From Temnothorax longispinosus (lineage: Eukaryota; Arthropoda; Insecta; Hymenoptera; Formicidae): DNA of 64,000 nucleotides. This document shows, in pieces, positions 24,113 through 37,084 of the stretch. The translations under genes were made by a program, and so were the position numbers. The stretch spans positions 16,547,138-16,611,137 of the forward strand of contig NC_092358.1 in NCBI RefSeq assembly GCF_030848805.1. The letters run 5' to 3'. The notes under the pieces are model-generated. The model worked only from the letters and a program-made list of their open reading frames with translations, ran no database searches and was not told where the DNA came from. Numbering within the stretch: the first letter of the stretch is position 1; the number at the start of each line of letters is the position of its first letter.

Positions 24113-25014
24113 GGGTAGGTAGTCCATCAATGAACCAGTACACTATGAACCATTGCAATATTTCATATATGTAGTGTTGCTATATAGATTGTGCTTGTTG
24201 TCATGCAACGATTCGCATTTGAACCCCTCTTCGGCTCCTGGCAAATCGCGCGAAAGACGGCCGTTTGAGACCACATTTTGTGATTTTTGGGTGAAAAACT
24301 AAGTTTTTTTTCGTAAGTTTTACGTATTTTTCATGTTTTTGTTGTTATATCTATTATTTTTTTCCTTATTCTATAATTTTGTGTGTATATTTGGCTTTAT
24401 AATTCTGTAAGCAACTTTCTTCTATTACATTATTTTACCGTATTTTTTGAAGATTATCATAAAAAATGTTATATGTCTACAATAAACCATTTTGTTCTTT
24501 ACTACAGTTATTTGTGTTATAAGTCTTATTAAACTGACTAGTTGTTACAATAAATAATAATCTAAGTAAGAAAAAGTCTGATTAAAAATAATAATTTTGA
24601 TTGAAAGCTTCAAATAATGAAAACATAACATATATAATTAAGTTAGCTTTAATTTAAAGTCATACTATCCTAATCTTACTTATCATGTCTTATAATTATA
24701 TCTTCCCTAAATAAACATTTTAAAACATAGTAAAACAAAAATAACACTAACAATTCACTGTATAAAACATGTGGTTTATTGTTAATAATGGCACACACCT
24801 GTACACAATGAACCATTTGACATAGTTTTAAAAAATTGAAATTGTGGCTTTTTAAAAATGACTTATAAGTCATCTTATACAGTATGTAGCCAACTAAATT
24901 CATGAACTGTATGCAAAAACACAGATCTCCAACTCAATAATTGAGAGAGATATAAGCCTCTGAAATTTACATGGTTCATTGTTGGACTACCTAGTAGGTA
25001 CCTAGTACCTACCC
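24113..25014. mobile_element. 902-bp non-autonomous DNA element, TA target site
   Basis: The left end is GGGTAGGTAGTCCATCAATG. The right end, reversed, is GGGTAGGTACTAGG, then GTAGTCCAACAATGAACC after an 11-base insertion. Both ends are flanked by TA (24111-24112, 25015-25016). The word ACAATGAACC/GGTTCATTGT recurs internally (24150, 24480, 24770, 24805, 24972). A 75-codon minus frame (24903-24676) has no recognised domain. Confidence 0.8.
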
Positions 25015-25016
25015 TA

Positions 25017-25825
25017 ATAATATTCTAATAATATTATCATCGTGTAATTATTCGCGGTAATTGCCTTTGATATCCTACCTTACGGAGCAATTAAAGTCGA
25101 CAAAGAAAATCATGAGAAAACACTTCTCTCAAAGCTTTACGTTACGTGAAATTTTTTTTGTACAGCCAGACTTACATTACTTACAGGCATCCTTCGTCGA
25201 CTCTTATTCCGCATAAATGGGAATCGGCTGACATCTTGACGAGGGATAAGCGCGCGAGGGCGAGAATATTGCGGTGCCTTTTTACCCATTCCGCCAGGAT
25301 CGATCCTTCATTCGGACGATTCATCCGGGATCGCCTTTGGTAAACAAACCGTAGCAATTACCGTCCAAAATGGCTGTTCGAACTTTATCGGAGAGTTAAC
25401 AGAAGCCGCTTGGAGAAAATGAAATGTCTGCTCTGCTACGCCAGAACTTCGAGTTTCTCTTACAAAAGCACTTGAAGCCCTTCTGCTTCCTTTACTTCAA
25501 TATTATATATCTTCTTTTATTCTTTTTATATACAATAATATTTAATATATTTGTACCAGCGCGCGAGTGATATCCATTTTCGATTTTTTCTCCGTTTCTT
25601 CAAATAACGCATAATGCTTTAAATAAACATTTACATTATTCATATTTATCTTTAATTCTTTTAAATTTAGAGAGCAAAAGTATTTTTTATCATGGATTTT
25701 TTTTTTATCAATCTCGATTGATGACAGAAAATAATATAAAACGTTCGACACAAACGGTATTATTTGATCAACGACATAAATATTATAATTTGCTGCACTC
25801 ATCTCCCTTCCCTTCGCGCGTTTAA
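25017..25825. other. Non-coding spacer
   Basis: No gene or repeat was recognised between the TA-flanked and TTAA-flanked elements. Confidence 0.5.
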
Positions 25826-26192
25826 CCCTTAAACTACACACTGGGTCAAAATGACCCAGTAAAAAAATTGTGTCGCATTATCTACCACTGAAACGCTGAA
25901 ATCGGGATCTGTCGCGCCATATCTTGGTAGTTTTAACCTCTCTCTAGATAGCGGTACAGTCGTTGTAAGTCAGCCGGCGTCCGGCTGTGTCTGGCTGCCG
26001 TCCGCGTCAAACGTTCCGAAAATCACGGGTCATTTTGACCCAGTGTGTAGTTTACGCATTTTGGGGGTGATTTTTTTTTCAGTCTTTTTGAGCTTCTTTC
26101 GAACAATTAAAGTGTAAGTAAACGTTTAAATATGCTCTGAAATTTTTTTAATCAGTTGTTTATTAATAATAACACTGAATTATACATAGATG

Positions 26193-26424
26193 CACTAAAA
26201 AAAAAAATGTTGATTCAAAGAAATATTATTTGATTCAACTAAATGCAGCGGTCACGGGCTGTCAAGCTAACATTTGTTAATTCAAAAAATATTATATTTA
26301 AATAGATTCAGAATTTCCTGATATTACTCACGTATATTTGATTTAAATATATTAATATTTGCATTAAACAAATCACTACAACTAAACGAGTTTAGTCAAA
26401 TTAACAACATTTTTTTCTCAGTGT
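26193..26424. mobile_element. MITE with TTGATTCAA words, nested
   Basis: The ends are CACTAAAAAAAAAAATGTTG and CAACATTTTTTTCTCAGTG (inverted). The palindromic word TTGATTCAA and half-words (TTAATTCAA, TTTGATTTAAA) recur inside. It lies within the piggyBac-like element. Confidence 0.65.
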
Positions 26425-26429
26425 GTCGT

Positions 26430-26640
26430 ACAATCGAGGGCAAATTTCGGAACCGGTTTTCAAAAAGATCGGTAACGAAAAATTAACCACATCATTGCAC
26501 TCCCCGGAAAATTCTACCCCTATTTCATATACCTTTGGTAAAAATTTGGTCCACTAACGAATGAGTAGTTCGCGGACAGACGGACGGACAGAGACAAACA
26601 GTCGGGTTTTATATAATGGTATGATTAATATTTTTTAACA
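26430..26640. repeat. Fragment of the CACTCCCCGGAAAATTCTAC module
   Basis: It shares AAAAAGATCGGTAACGAAAA, CACTCCCCGGAAAATTCTAC, CCCCTATTTCATATAC and TTTGGTAAAAATT with the 134-bp tandem units at 47540-48065, and is followed by a GGACGGACAGA microsatellite-like tail. This is one unit only. Confidence 0.75.
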
Positions 26641-27129
26641 TTGTTTTGTCTATTTACTATAGTTCGAATTGTTTCCATGCCCTATCCATCGAAAACAAAT
26701 CGTTCATTAACGAATCTTGAAGCGAATGTGCTACCGATTTATATTGCTTTCGGTTTTCCAAATAAATACCTTTTTTGAAATGTCAGCTTTCGCGCGTATT
26801 TTTACCTTAAAGTATATAATCCAGAGAGTATGCAGTTAAATTTTCACGTAAAAATATTGAAAATTTAGAAAGTTATTGAATATTTCGTAAAAAATAGCAA
26901 TTTTTTGGTTTATAAACCATATTTTGAATTTTTGAACCATAAAGCTTTATTAATAACCTTTTACAAACAATCTGACATTCATTTTGAGTGTTGCAAGAAT
27001 GCACCCTTTTAATTTCAGCCAAAAAGAATCAATCCCCCGTTTGTGATAATTACGCAAAGTAGCGCTGGGTCAAAATGACCCAGTGTGTAGTTTATGTCTC
27101 AAATAGGTAGTGTGTAGTTTAAGGGTTAA

Positions 27130-30100
27130 ATTCTAGTAAATAATTAAATCGATTAATTTAATGTGGTTCGTGGGAACGTTAAACTATGTCATTTACATCG
27201 GAATTTCTACGAACACGAGTAAAATGCGATGCGCATCACGTTCGCTATTTATTTGCAACGTATTTAATCAAGAAGCGATGGAATATATATATACACGACA
27301 TATACGTGGAAACAATAAGAAACCGCAACCAATATCTCAGATACATTGTCATGTCAATGCTGTCGTACAAGGCCGGGAAAATGCATCTCCTATCACCGCG
27401 GGTGCTTAATCAAACGCAGAGAAACGGTCTAAATGAATTATTCAACGATTCACAAGCGTGCATGTAAAACAGAATACGTGCATCAATGGAAAATTAACAC
27501 GCGAATGAAAAGCTCGCACGCCGCACGTGCTTTTCATAATTTCTTACGCTTATTGTTAAATTTATCGATTTAGTCACATCGTATATTAGCATGCTAATTT
27601 ACAGTTGCTTGGGAATGCGACGCGTAGAAGCTGTTATAAATTAATTTTTAACTAGAGATGAATTGCATTTTATTTCGCAATTGAGTTAATTCGATTATTG
27701 GTAATGTTAGCGGAAATAATGAATTGCACGGGAATAAAATTATTATATCGTTCGAATCTCATGCATTCATCCGTTGCGCATCCGTCATCCATTCGTTACC
27801 ATTGAAGATTAATCGCCACCACGGCGATGCACTAGTTTGCAGCCGCATTCGCAAAAGGTATTTGCCATTCAACCGGTAATTTGTTAGCCTTAGAGAGTTC
27901 TCTCTCTCTTTCTCAGGAACTCCCGACGGTACATATGCTGAAGTTGTATAAGGCAAATTATTTCCCGGTGACAATTCAAAGGTAGCTATTTCCAGGCTGC
28001 GGTCTACGCGAGCCTAAAGTCAAGTAGTACTTCGTAAGCCACGCGCGACGGACTCGCCGTATTTGTTCCCCTACCGTGTGTTAAAGGCAATCTATCTTGT
28101 TCTCCTTTTATTGTTACAATGACACTAGCCGTTTGGTGTATGTGACACGTATAGCCTTCGCGGTCGTACAGCACTCGCTTATTGACTTGCGGTGAGCAGA
28201 TCATCTTTTATTTAATTATTTTACCGGATAGAAATTTATGTAGCCCAAAAACTAGCTTACAACTTTGAGAGATAAACAATAAATTTCTTATTTGTCCGTA
28301 ATATATCCAATAGGTATCATCCACTAAATACAGAAAAATAGTGGATTTAAAAATTTATTGGTTTGCGTAGCAAAGAACTGATAATTTATTTTTCCAAAGC
28401 AACTTATTTTTTACTCTACCTGTATTTGATCGTATAACAATGTTCAATTTTAATTTAAGTTTAAATACCGATCAAACTGTTCGAAATAAAATAAACACAT
28501 TAGAACACTTTAGAACCGGAAGAAAGAATCGAGAAAATTTTAGTCTGTTGTCAAATCCCTCGTGTTTAAGGGGAGATTTGGAATTTTCAAATTATTGCCA
28601 GGGACATCTAGAGATGAAGGCAAGATAAATTTGCTCTGACGTGTATGTTATATAAAGCTACGTTTACAGGAGAGACAGATCAACAGATTTCTCTATTTCC
28701 CTCCATATTTCTCTATTTAGATATATTCCTCTACTTTTATTCAGATATAAAGGATTGTTGATTAAAAAAGCAGTTAAAAATGAAAAATTAGTAACTACGA
28801 GCAACGTTTGTGGAATGAATGTTACGGATTTTCATTAAATTAGTGATATTTCCTGGATTATAACGAGTAAAGAATAAAAATGCGCATTTGACGCACCTGC
28901 GTACTCGACTTTGACATTTTATGCACAAAGATTTATGATTGTCGTTTTTTGTGTGGGATCGATTGCTGTATAAAGAAACAGTGAAATTATTTCTTTTAAT
29001 CTCTTAAAAAAGTATACAACACAATATATTGTCTGTAGTAAAAAAAGGAATATTTAATAAACATTATAATAAGCATTTATACCTTAAATGTTACATTCAA
29101 TTTTTGTAATAAGTTACGTTTATTCAACCATTATATTCTCACTGAAATATTACCATTAGTAAAACATTTATATAAAAATCTACCTCCTTTGTGTTTTCTC
29201 CTTTTGTGTTTTTTATAGTGTTTAACAATTTTAAATACTATAAATACCTACTATACTTTAAATATACTATTAAATTATTCTTAGATGTTCTATTATATTA
29301 AGTTACTAGTCCATATCTATATATTAAATATATTATTAAATTATATATATTTAAATATACTATTAAATACTATAGGTAAGTATTTAACAGTTTTAAAACT
29401 ACTAACAATGAAAATATTATTGGCTTTCTTTTTCTCTCTCGTGTGAACGCAAACGATGATAAAAAAACTTGAGGGGAATAAAATCTCTTACCCGCGATCA
29501 GACAAAAATTCAAAATTCGAAAAAAATTAAAAAACAAATCTTATATAAAGCAGAGAGGGTCCAACAGTTTATGACACCCGATTTTATCTTAGCGCGGCTT
29601 TTTTACCGTATCAGTACGCCATCGTATGCAATAAAAGGATTCCTACGACCCGACGTGACGGTTCTGGATGATAAATGTGCTAAACAGCGCGTCAATATAA
29701 AAGAGATAATGGTAAATGCCGCGAATATACGATTCGATCGTAAATCTTCACGCGCCCTCGCGCGCCAGCACAATCGCACACCTCTAGATTTTGTCCCCTC
29801 GTTCGTTTTTTCATTTTCGCGCATCAGATTTTATTCGCATTTCTATTCAAAAAATTTGAAATCGTTGCGTTAACGACTCACTATAGTTATTTGTGTAACA
29901 AGTGCGGGAAGTTGAGAATTGGACACGGGTGCGGAGTGGACGCACGAGCCGAAGGCGAGTACCTTCTATTTACCGAATTATTTAAATGCAACAGGTTTTA
30001 GATAAAACCATCTCTTATTTTGGATAATCAGATATTGCGTAGATGATTTAATTGTTTGATATTGGAAGCATATCTATTGCAAATTAAATGTAAATTGTTT

Positions 30101-31921
30101 TCTGATTAAAAATTATCTTTGAAATAACTTTTCTAATTTGCCTTTGATTTCAAGTTACCGTAATTGATTTATTAACTCTGTCGTTTTTTTTGCGTTTGCA
30201 ATGAAAAAATTTTTATCTTTTCTCTTGTGTTTTTTTTAGTATTATTGCACGTTGGTATAGACTTTTAAATCAATATGTCGTTGGTATATAGAAGTTTTAA
30301 TTAGTCAGAACATTTTTTTCTCGTGAAATGATATTCTCAATTAACTTATTTATTCATAGTTTATATATATATAATTATATATATTCTGTATTTATGTACA
30401 TCATATAATTTTAATATATGTACAAGTTATAATTACTGCATAATAAATTTTTTACTTTTCCCTACTTTATAACAAATTAATAATGCAACATTTTTTGCAT
30501 TTTTATTACATAATATTGATAATGATAAATTGTGGGCAGATGTTGTTATAGTTATAGATCAAATATAAAGTTATAGTTAAATGTTATATTAAATATAAAG
30601 CTATAGTTAACCATAGTTAAAATAGAAAGTTATAGTTAAAATAATCTATTTTTTTGCTCGGGTACCTTTTACCGTGTCGGCGATTGATGACTTTTGAATA
30701 ATATTGATTTATTCAAGTTTGAGAAATAATATTCGAATAAAAACAATTCTACGGTTCCTATATTATTGACAAGGTGTTACGTCACGATAAAAATAGCGTG
30801 AATGATCCATTTATTTAAGAGTTGAGAAATCTCCGTTACGCAAATCATCGTAACGATCTCCTCCTCTATCTGTGAAAACGCATCATGTTCGATCATGGTT
30901 CCGTGGGAATTACGTTTCTGGCACGGTTCATAAATCATTCGAGTTTCGACAGGGAAATAACGAAAAAGCGCTAAGCCGATTTGTTAGAAGGACGAAAAAT
31001 GACGCGATCTTTCTCGAAAGCCCTTTTCACGCGAGTGCGTCGAAATGGAAGGGTTGCAACAAGTGAGATTCGAATCCGACAGGTACATCCAACCCTGAAT
31101 TATTTGTTGCTTGTAAATATGCAGCGTTGCACGACGCAGATTGCAGAATATTTATAATTCTTTCACTAAAACTGCTTAATTCGGCTTTCGCATATTTGCA
31201 AAATTTTATTTTTCTCATTATTAAAAGCTTTTATTTTATGGGTTTTTTTGCATGTACTACAATTAGTTTAATTAGTTTCTTTTCCCATACGCGTACGCAA
31301 GCACTATAAAGACACGTAATGAAATAATAAAGAACTTATCGACTATATAAAATATAAAAAGATTGTAGTAGTAAAATCCTCAATATTGACTGCAAAACCA
31401 ATTATAATGCATCACCGTAATAGTTTCCGCTAAATTAATTTCTACTAAATTACGATCGCATTTCAATTATCTATCGCTACCTCGCTGTCTATTAATATTT
31501 GTACAATTTCGTACACGATTAATCGAAACGCAATCAGATAGCTCGCTAGAGTAGAGTTACGCAAAATGCGTCATTCGTGCGCGGCTGACATTTTGCAAAT
31601 GTTGTCAGCTCACATTAGACTAACGCGAGGATATTATCGCGTTTGTGCCTCGTGTTTATTCATTACGACGCCGTGTATTAACGCAGTTTAGCAAAGTTAA
31701 GCCGTGATTAATGGCCGACAGTCAAGGCACGTAATTAGAATGCAAAACCCATCGATGTTTCGCGCGTGATGGAACCTAATCGGGTCCAACGCGATTCGCG
31801 CAGCCGCGTTTTCTTGCAGGACTTCTTTTCCCGCAGGATGGCGAATAAAAGCGAGGATGTGTATTTTTTTCACGACGGTATGAATAGCGATGTGGCGCTT
31901 GCGAACAATCCAGTGAATATA
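27130..31921. other. Large AT-rich stretch without recognisable genes
   Basis: Open frames at 27161-27467, 29469-29873, 30872-31066 and others lack domains and splice support. A short repeat, AGTTATTTGTGTAACAAGTG at 29884-29904 followed by GTGCGGAGTGGACGCACGAG, recurs in rearranged form at 46565-46625. A (TATA)-rich patch lies at 30360-30420, and GTTATAGTTAAA repeats sit at 30545-30640. Confidence 0.45.
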
Positions 31922-32001
31922 ATGTCCCAAATCGGGACATATGACATCTTAAAGATGTCATTAAGATGTCTTACAGACGTCATATGTCCCGATTTGGGAC
32001 G
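31922..32001. repeat. 80-bp palindromic mini-element (family P)
   Basis: Arms ATGTCCCAAATCGGGACATA and TATGTCCCGATTTGGGAC with internal GACATCTTAAAGATGTC. It is a sister of 2986-3066 and interrupts what would otherwise be a longer chance frame. Confidence 0.85.
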
Positions 32002-33534
32002 TGCGTATTGTCTGGAAACGCGCGATAGCCTACCGGAATATCATCGCCTCTGCGTGGGATGCCATATGTTAAAAATCGCCCCGACATTTTTCGCCGATCG
32101 ACGGCTTCCAATTTCGGAACCTGACCTACTTTCGACCGACCCGAATGGGGCAATAAGGGTTTTATGACCATTCATATGTGGATGTAGTAACTCCTGCGGT
32201 GTGTTAATCATAAAATATTCTATTCTTGTTCAAGGTTACGCTTGGTATTATCTGAGTGGGAAAACGAATCTTGAACCCTAGCAAATCTAGGACGGCTCGT
32301 TGTCACTGCATGCAATATATTTGCGACAAGATCTCTCTCGGTGCTTCTACATTTTTATTTGTCAATTTTGTAATCTCTCTCTTTCTCTTTCCTGATTTAA
32401 TTCGCATTCTCTGCTTCTCGTAGAATCTGTCGTTTATATTTTTATATTTATATTTTTACAACATGTTTTTAATTTTATAACATATGTGACAACTTTATTC
32501 GATTAATTCAATTAATAATAACGATAATCTCTCAAAGCATCGGTTTGAAAAGTTTTCCGACATTATTATCTTCATAATCGCGAGGTAATTATAGATTAGA
32601 CTTTATTCCAGTAATTTCATACGATAGAGAATTTTAATTTCCTTAAAAAAAAGTCACCTTGTACAATCGGCCCGATCGATGAACTCGTCTATCGAAAAGT
32701 TATATCCGTCATTTGTCACTCATTCTCCCGCATGACATTTCGCGTCTCGCGGAGACTACGCCTTCATTCTAATTCTCCCGCTCTAATTCCGACAGTCTCA
32801 TTAGAACAATTCCTTCTCGTCGGCAGAATCCCGACGTCCTTCTCCGTACGTCGGCGTCGCAGCCTCTTCTGGTGCAACGGTGGCATAACAGGTTGTGTGT
32901 CACCGAGAGAGCGCGAACGCCTAATTCTCATTAATCAGCGAGGAACGCGGCGCGAGACGCACGTCAGTTGTGACATTCGGAGGCTTCGCGATGCCTCGCC
33001 CTCGCCCTCCAGCTCGTCTCGTGAACTATCTCTGTAGAACTAATCCCGCAGCACGTAGTCTCGTGTCTTTTCTATTATTCTGGAAAACTTATTAAAAATC
33101 TAGGGAAAAACGGTCGCGGTCGCCGGTAGAACGACACGTGAAACGCGAGTGTAACGGCGAATCAAAGAGTGAGAGAGAAAGAGTGGGTGTGCGCGGAAAT
33201 AGAGATCGGAAGGGACGACGGGTGCGACGGAGGGACGACGACGCGCTGGCTGGTGGTGAATGAACGAGAATTGGATTCACTAACCTGCCTGGCCAGTCCG
33301 CCCAGTCCGGAAACCGTGGAGCAACTGAGAGAGATGGTAGCGTCGAGGCGACTGTCCGCGGCTCCACTGCCTTGGCCGTACGAAACCCACCCCCGCGGCC
33401 GCCTTCTCTCTCTCCGCCACCCCCGTCGTCGATCCTGCCACCACGCCGCCGGGGTCCCTGTTCCTTGCGTTAAACGAGGATGCTCTTGGAACCTCGCTCT
33501 CTCTCACGCCCCGTTCATGCTTTCATTCGCCTCC

Positions 33535-33584
<50 letters not shown>

Positions 33585-34970
33585 CCTCCTCCACTTCCTC
33601 CTTCTTCTCCTTTTCCTTCTCCTTTTCCCCTCTCACACCTTTCCCTACGTCACCCCCCGACCATTTCGTTTCTATCTCACTCGCCCGTTCTCTGTCACGC
33701 TTTCTTCCGTTTCTTTTTTGGAAGATTCTGGGACTCCACCTTCGCGCAGGATTCCTCTCGGTCTGTCACTTCCCTCTCCCTTGCGCCTCCCCGCTGTTGA
33801 ATTTTCCCCTAAAAACCATCCTATGGACGAACGTACGTCCGGGAAACTGCACCCCTCTCTCGTCAGTGACGTAGTTGTCGGTTGGGGAGCCCGCGAATTT
33901 TGCGGGCGGCGAAACGTCGAGTAATTGATGCGTTAAATCCGCTCGTTATTTCTGGGAAATAACGTGGGATTAGGATATACGCCACGTGTGGCTTTAGATA
34001 ATAAGGCAATTAGAACCGCATGTGCATGTGCAGCATGCGTTAAATCACCTGAATTCTCAAAGCCGGACCGATCGATATATCCTCCTGGTTATGAATTTTT
34101 TGAAAAAAGCGAGTGTAAAGGAAAAGTTTAATTTCTTAATTGCACGCAAGTAGGTCACGAGGAAGTATCTAAAAGTGAACGAAAATGATGTTAATGAGAT
34201 ATTTTTTTTTCGATATTATATAATAATGAGGCAACGTAGCTCGTCGAGAAGTAGACGAGTGAAAAGGGAGAAGAGAGATCTAACTATTCCGGAATACCTG
34301 AAAGCCTCTTTTGTACCGTCGTTTTGATAGAATCCTCACCTCGCTGCAAAATCGGAAGACCCTTTTCCTCCGTCCACCGTCTTACGTTTTTAGAAAACGC
34401 GCGCGACGCGAGAGATGATTTTCCGTGAAATACATTTTATCCGATGCTTCGTCGGAAAATCAGTCGGATCCGCGAGAGCAAAATATTGCAGCGCACGTAA
34501 ACGCTCCGGAAATAAACGCGACGCCCATTACGCCAGTTCCTCGAGGTCTGGGTAAGCACTGCATCATATGAAATGTCAAAGGCTAGCCTTCGCGCGCGGC
34601 TATATAGAGGGAACTTAATATTTTTTCGCCCACGTATCCTGTGGGTCGGTCAGAGGGAGAAATTGTGAAAGGAACTCTGGCCGCGCGCTGAGGCCAATGG
34701 GCTCATAGAGCCGCCATGCGAGAGGTAATAGCTTCTTATTGACCTAAGTAAATTGCGCCGTCGAAAACATCGTCAAAAAAACCAGTCCGCACGAGAATTA
34801 TCCGCCCCGTTATCCGCTTTTCCGTTTTAGAAGACCGAGTTTCTCCGACGTTCCATTTGTCCGCGTGTTGAGCGTTGATTAATGTTGTGGCAATGTGGAT
34901 TAAATATATTTATCGGCAATATTTTACAATACTAATTAACGTACGATATAGATAAAGTTATATAAAAGTT
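32002..34970. other. GC-rich island and CT-rich tract, no gene assigned
   Basis: From about 32700 to 34700 GC and CpG content rise sharply. A (CT)n microsatellite lies at 33540-33580 and a long pyrimidine-rich tract continues to about 33800. The 251-codon plus-strand frame 33169-33924 is mostly low-complexity Ser/Leu/Pro from this tract, so I do not call it a gene. An arthropod-type initiator word TCAGTT at 32964 hints at a promoter, but I find no exon with a good donor. Confidence 0.35.
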
Positions 34971-35218
34971 CCCTAGTAGCACAATATCTTGGCAACATGT
35001 TGGCTGAATATTGGTTGTATTGGGATCTTGGCCAATATTTCCCAATGTACAGCTAATATTGGTTGACAAAATGCAAGTGCACTGCCAATATTAGCTCAAA
35101 AAGAGAGAAAGTTTACTTTACAATATAGTACCAACATGAAAGATTAGTCGCTACCCAACATAAAATTGGATATATATTGTTAGCCAATATTGCTGCAATA
35201 AAGTTGTTCTACTAGGAT
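34971..35218. mobile_element. 248-bp MITE built of CCAATATTGG words
   Basis: The ends are CCCTAGTAGCACAA and TTGTTCTACTAGG (inverted). The self-complementary words CCAATATT/AATATTGG recur at least eight times in both orientations through the element. Non-coding. Confidence 0.65.
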
Positions 35219-37082
35219 TATTTTTGAAAAATTTAATCGCGTAGATTTGGAAATAATTTTACTTATTTACTCGACATTGTTAAACCGAGGATTGTTCACG
35301 CAAAGGTGGCAATAAAGTTAAAGCACACGCGAAAAACAACGAAAGATATATTCACTTATCAAGAAATCTTTTCGGCACAATCTACGAGATAATTTAAGTT
35401 CTATCGAAACACGGAGTTACATCAGAAACTGCACTTATGTTCGTTTCATCCTCGCGGCTCCTTAATTATATTAATGAACTTGCCGGCGGCTAAGTGCCGA
35501 AGGAGAGCGAGTTTCCGAGCTTGCAAACTTTGGAGCGAAAAACGCCAATGAGGCGAACAGACAGCGGCGGAAGCTCGTGGCGGCAAAGTGTATACGGCGA
35601 ACTTTTCCCATTTTAGCCGTCCCTTCGAAGAGGGATTTTCACCCTAATCTTTACCGTGACTGAAAGGACGGGTGAAAAGTAATAAAAGAGGCGATTGAAT
35701 CGACGGCTGTTTAATCTTACGACCACGCAAACCGAGCATGTTAGATTTATTTGCCTTCGGAAAGGAAGATAGCCATTCTTCGCGCGCGGAGAATGCAAAA
35801 TATTCGATTCGCGGGTTATTCGCACGTTAAATCGAGTACGGGGAATAACGGGGGAGTCGAGGACTTGTTATTTATTGCGTAATTGCCATATCGAAAGGTT
35901 AGCTCTTCGCGAAAGCTGCGAAATTCATTCACGGTTGTGGTTCCGGGATTAAAGGGTAAAACGCCACGAAGAAGATACTTGGGGGCGAGAAGCCGCGGCG
36001 AGCGAGCTATAACGATTTTGACTCCCGGATACTTGTTGCGCAGGCGAGCTGAAACTTAGCTTCTTTAAGCTATATTGACTGCAACTAGGCTATGTCCTAC
36101 CCCCGAAAAAAGTCTGGGTAGCCAGGGATGCAGCTTTGCAGCAACGCACGATTAGTCTTTCGACAAACAAAGGTTTTTATCGATTAATTAACTATTATTG
36201 AATATTATTATTTACTTCAAATATTTGTGATATTTTATTTATTTAACATTATTTATTTATTTAACATTATAAAGGCGAGCATATTATAATTCATTTAAGC
36301 AATAAATATCAAGACATACTTTTTTAATGAATAAAAAAATAGACACATTAGTTGTAATAACTGATAACAATAAACATAAATAATTAATTTTAACTGCATC
36401 GAATAACAAAGAGGTAAATCGTAATTGGAAAAAAGCTTGTCAAATTTTTCAAAAATCCTTTTTCTGGTGCCAACTCCAATATTTGAAGAGCACGATTATG
36501 ATCTTCGGGGTATATAACGCCTACGCGTTTAATATAGCACAGCACGAATTGTTACGACGTTAGTTATTACGAGAAATGAAACGAGATATGTGTGACAATG
36601 CCGGATCTATTAATATTGAATTGGAAGTGTACGCTGTCAGCAAGAAAATTAGAGCATGATTATATCACAGCAATTATTTCACACACAGACGTTTATCGTG
36701 CCGAGAACAGTTTTAAAAAATATTTAAGATATTATCTATCGGAGTAATAACGATCTAACATTAGTGTACGATAAGAATCCGTAAATGAAATTAATATGAA
36801 ACAGCGATTGGTGCTGAAGTTATTTCATATGGGAGAGAAATAATAAAGCGGAATAATAAAGCGGAGAAAAATTATTTAGAATGAATTATGGTATTTTGAT
36901 GTATTAAAACAAGTGTGCAAAGCGTAATATTAACAGATGTCATATAAGTGCAAACAAGCGTGCAGTTGTTAGTTAAAACTATTCTTTTATTTATACAAAA
37001 AGACTTTAAAGTAAATACTTTTACTGTTAAAAATGGCTTTTATATAAGATTATCGTTGCTTCTGTAAGGAGTACTTCGTCTA
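35219..37082. other. Non-coding, no gene seen
   Basis: Moderate GC to about 36080, then AT-rich. Short open frames only (e.g. 35825-35613, minus). No RNA gene or repeat was recognised. Confidence 0.45.
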
Positions 37083-37084
37083 TA

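Larger units (their letters stand above)
25826..27125. mobile_element. 1300-bp piggyBac-like non-autonomous element
   Basis: The termini CCCTTAAACTACACACTGGG and its complement (GTGTAGTTTAAGGG) are flanked by TTAA on both sides (25822-25825, 27126-27129), the piggyBac signature. The subterminal palindrome TGGGTCAAAATGACCCA occurs near both ends, and GTGTAGTTTA also repeats internally. No transposase frame is present. The interior was invaded by a MITE (26193-26424) and a piece of a repeated module (26430-26640). Confidence 0.85.

Noticed and set aside
33169..33924. 251-codon plus-strand frame
   Set aside because: Most of it is a CT-rich low-complexity tract, with no domain, no splice support and competing frames on both strands.
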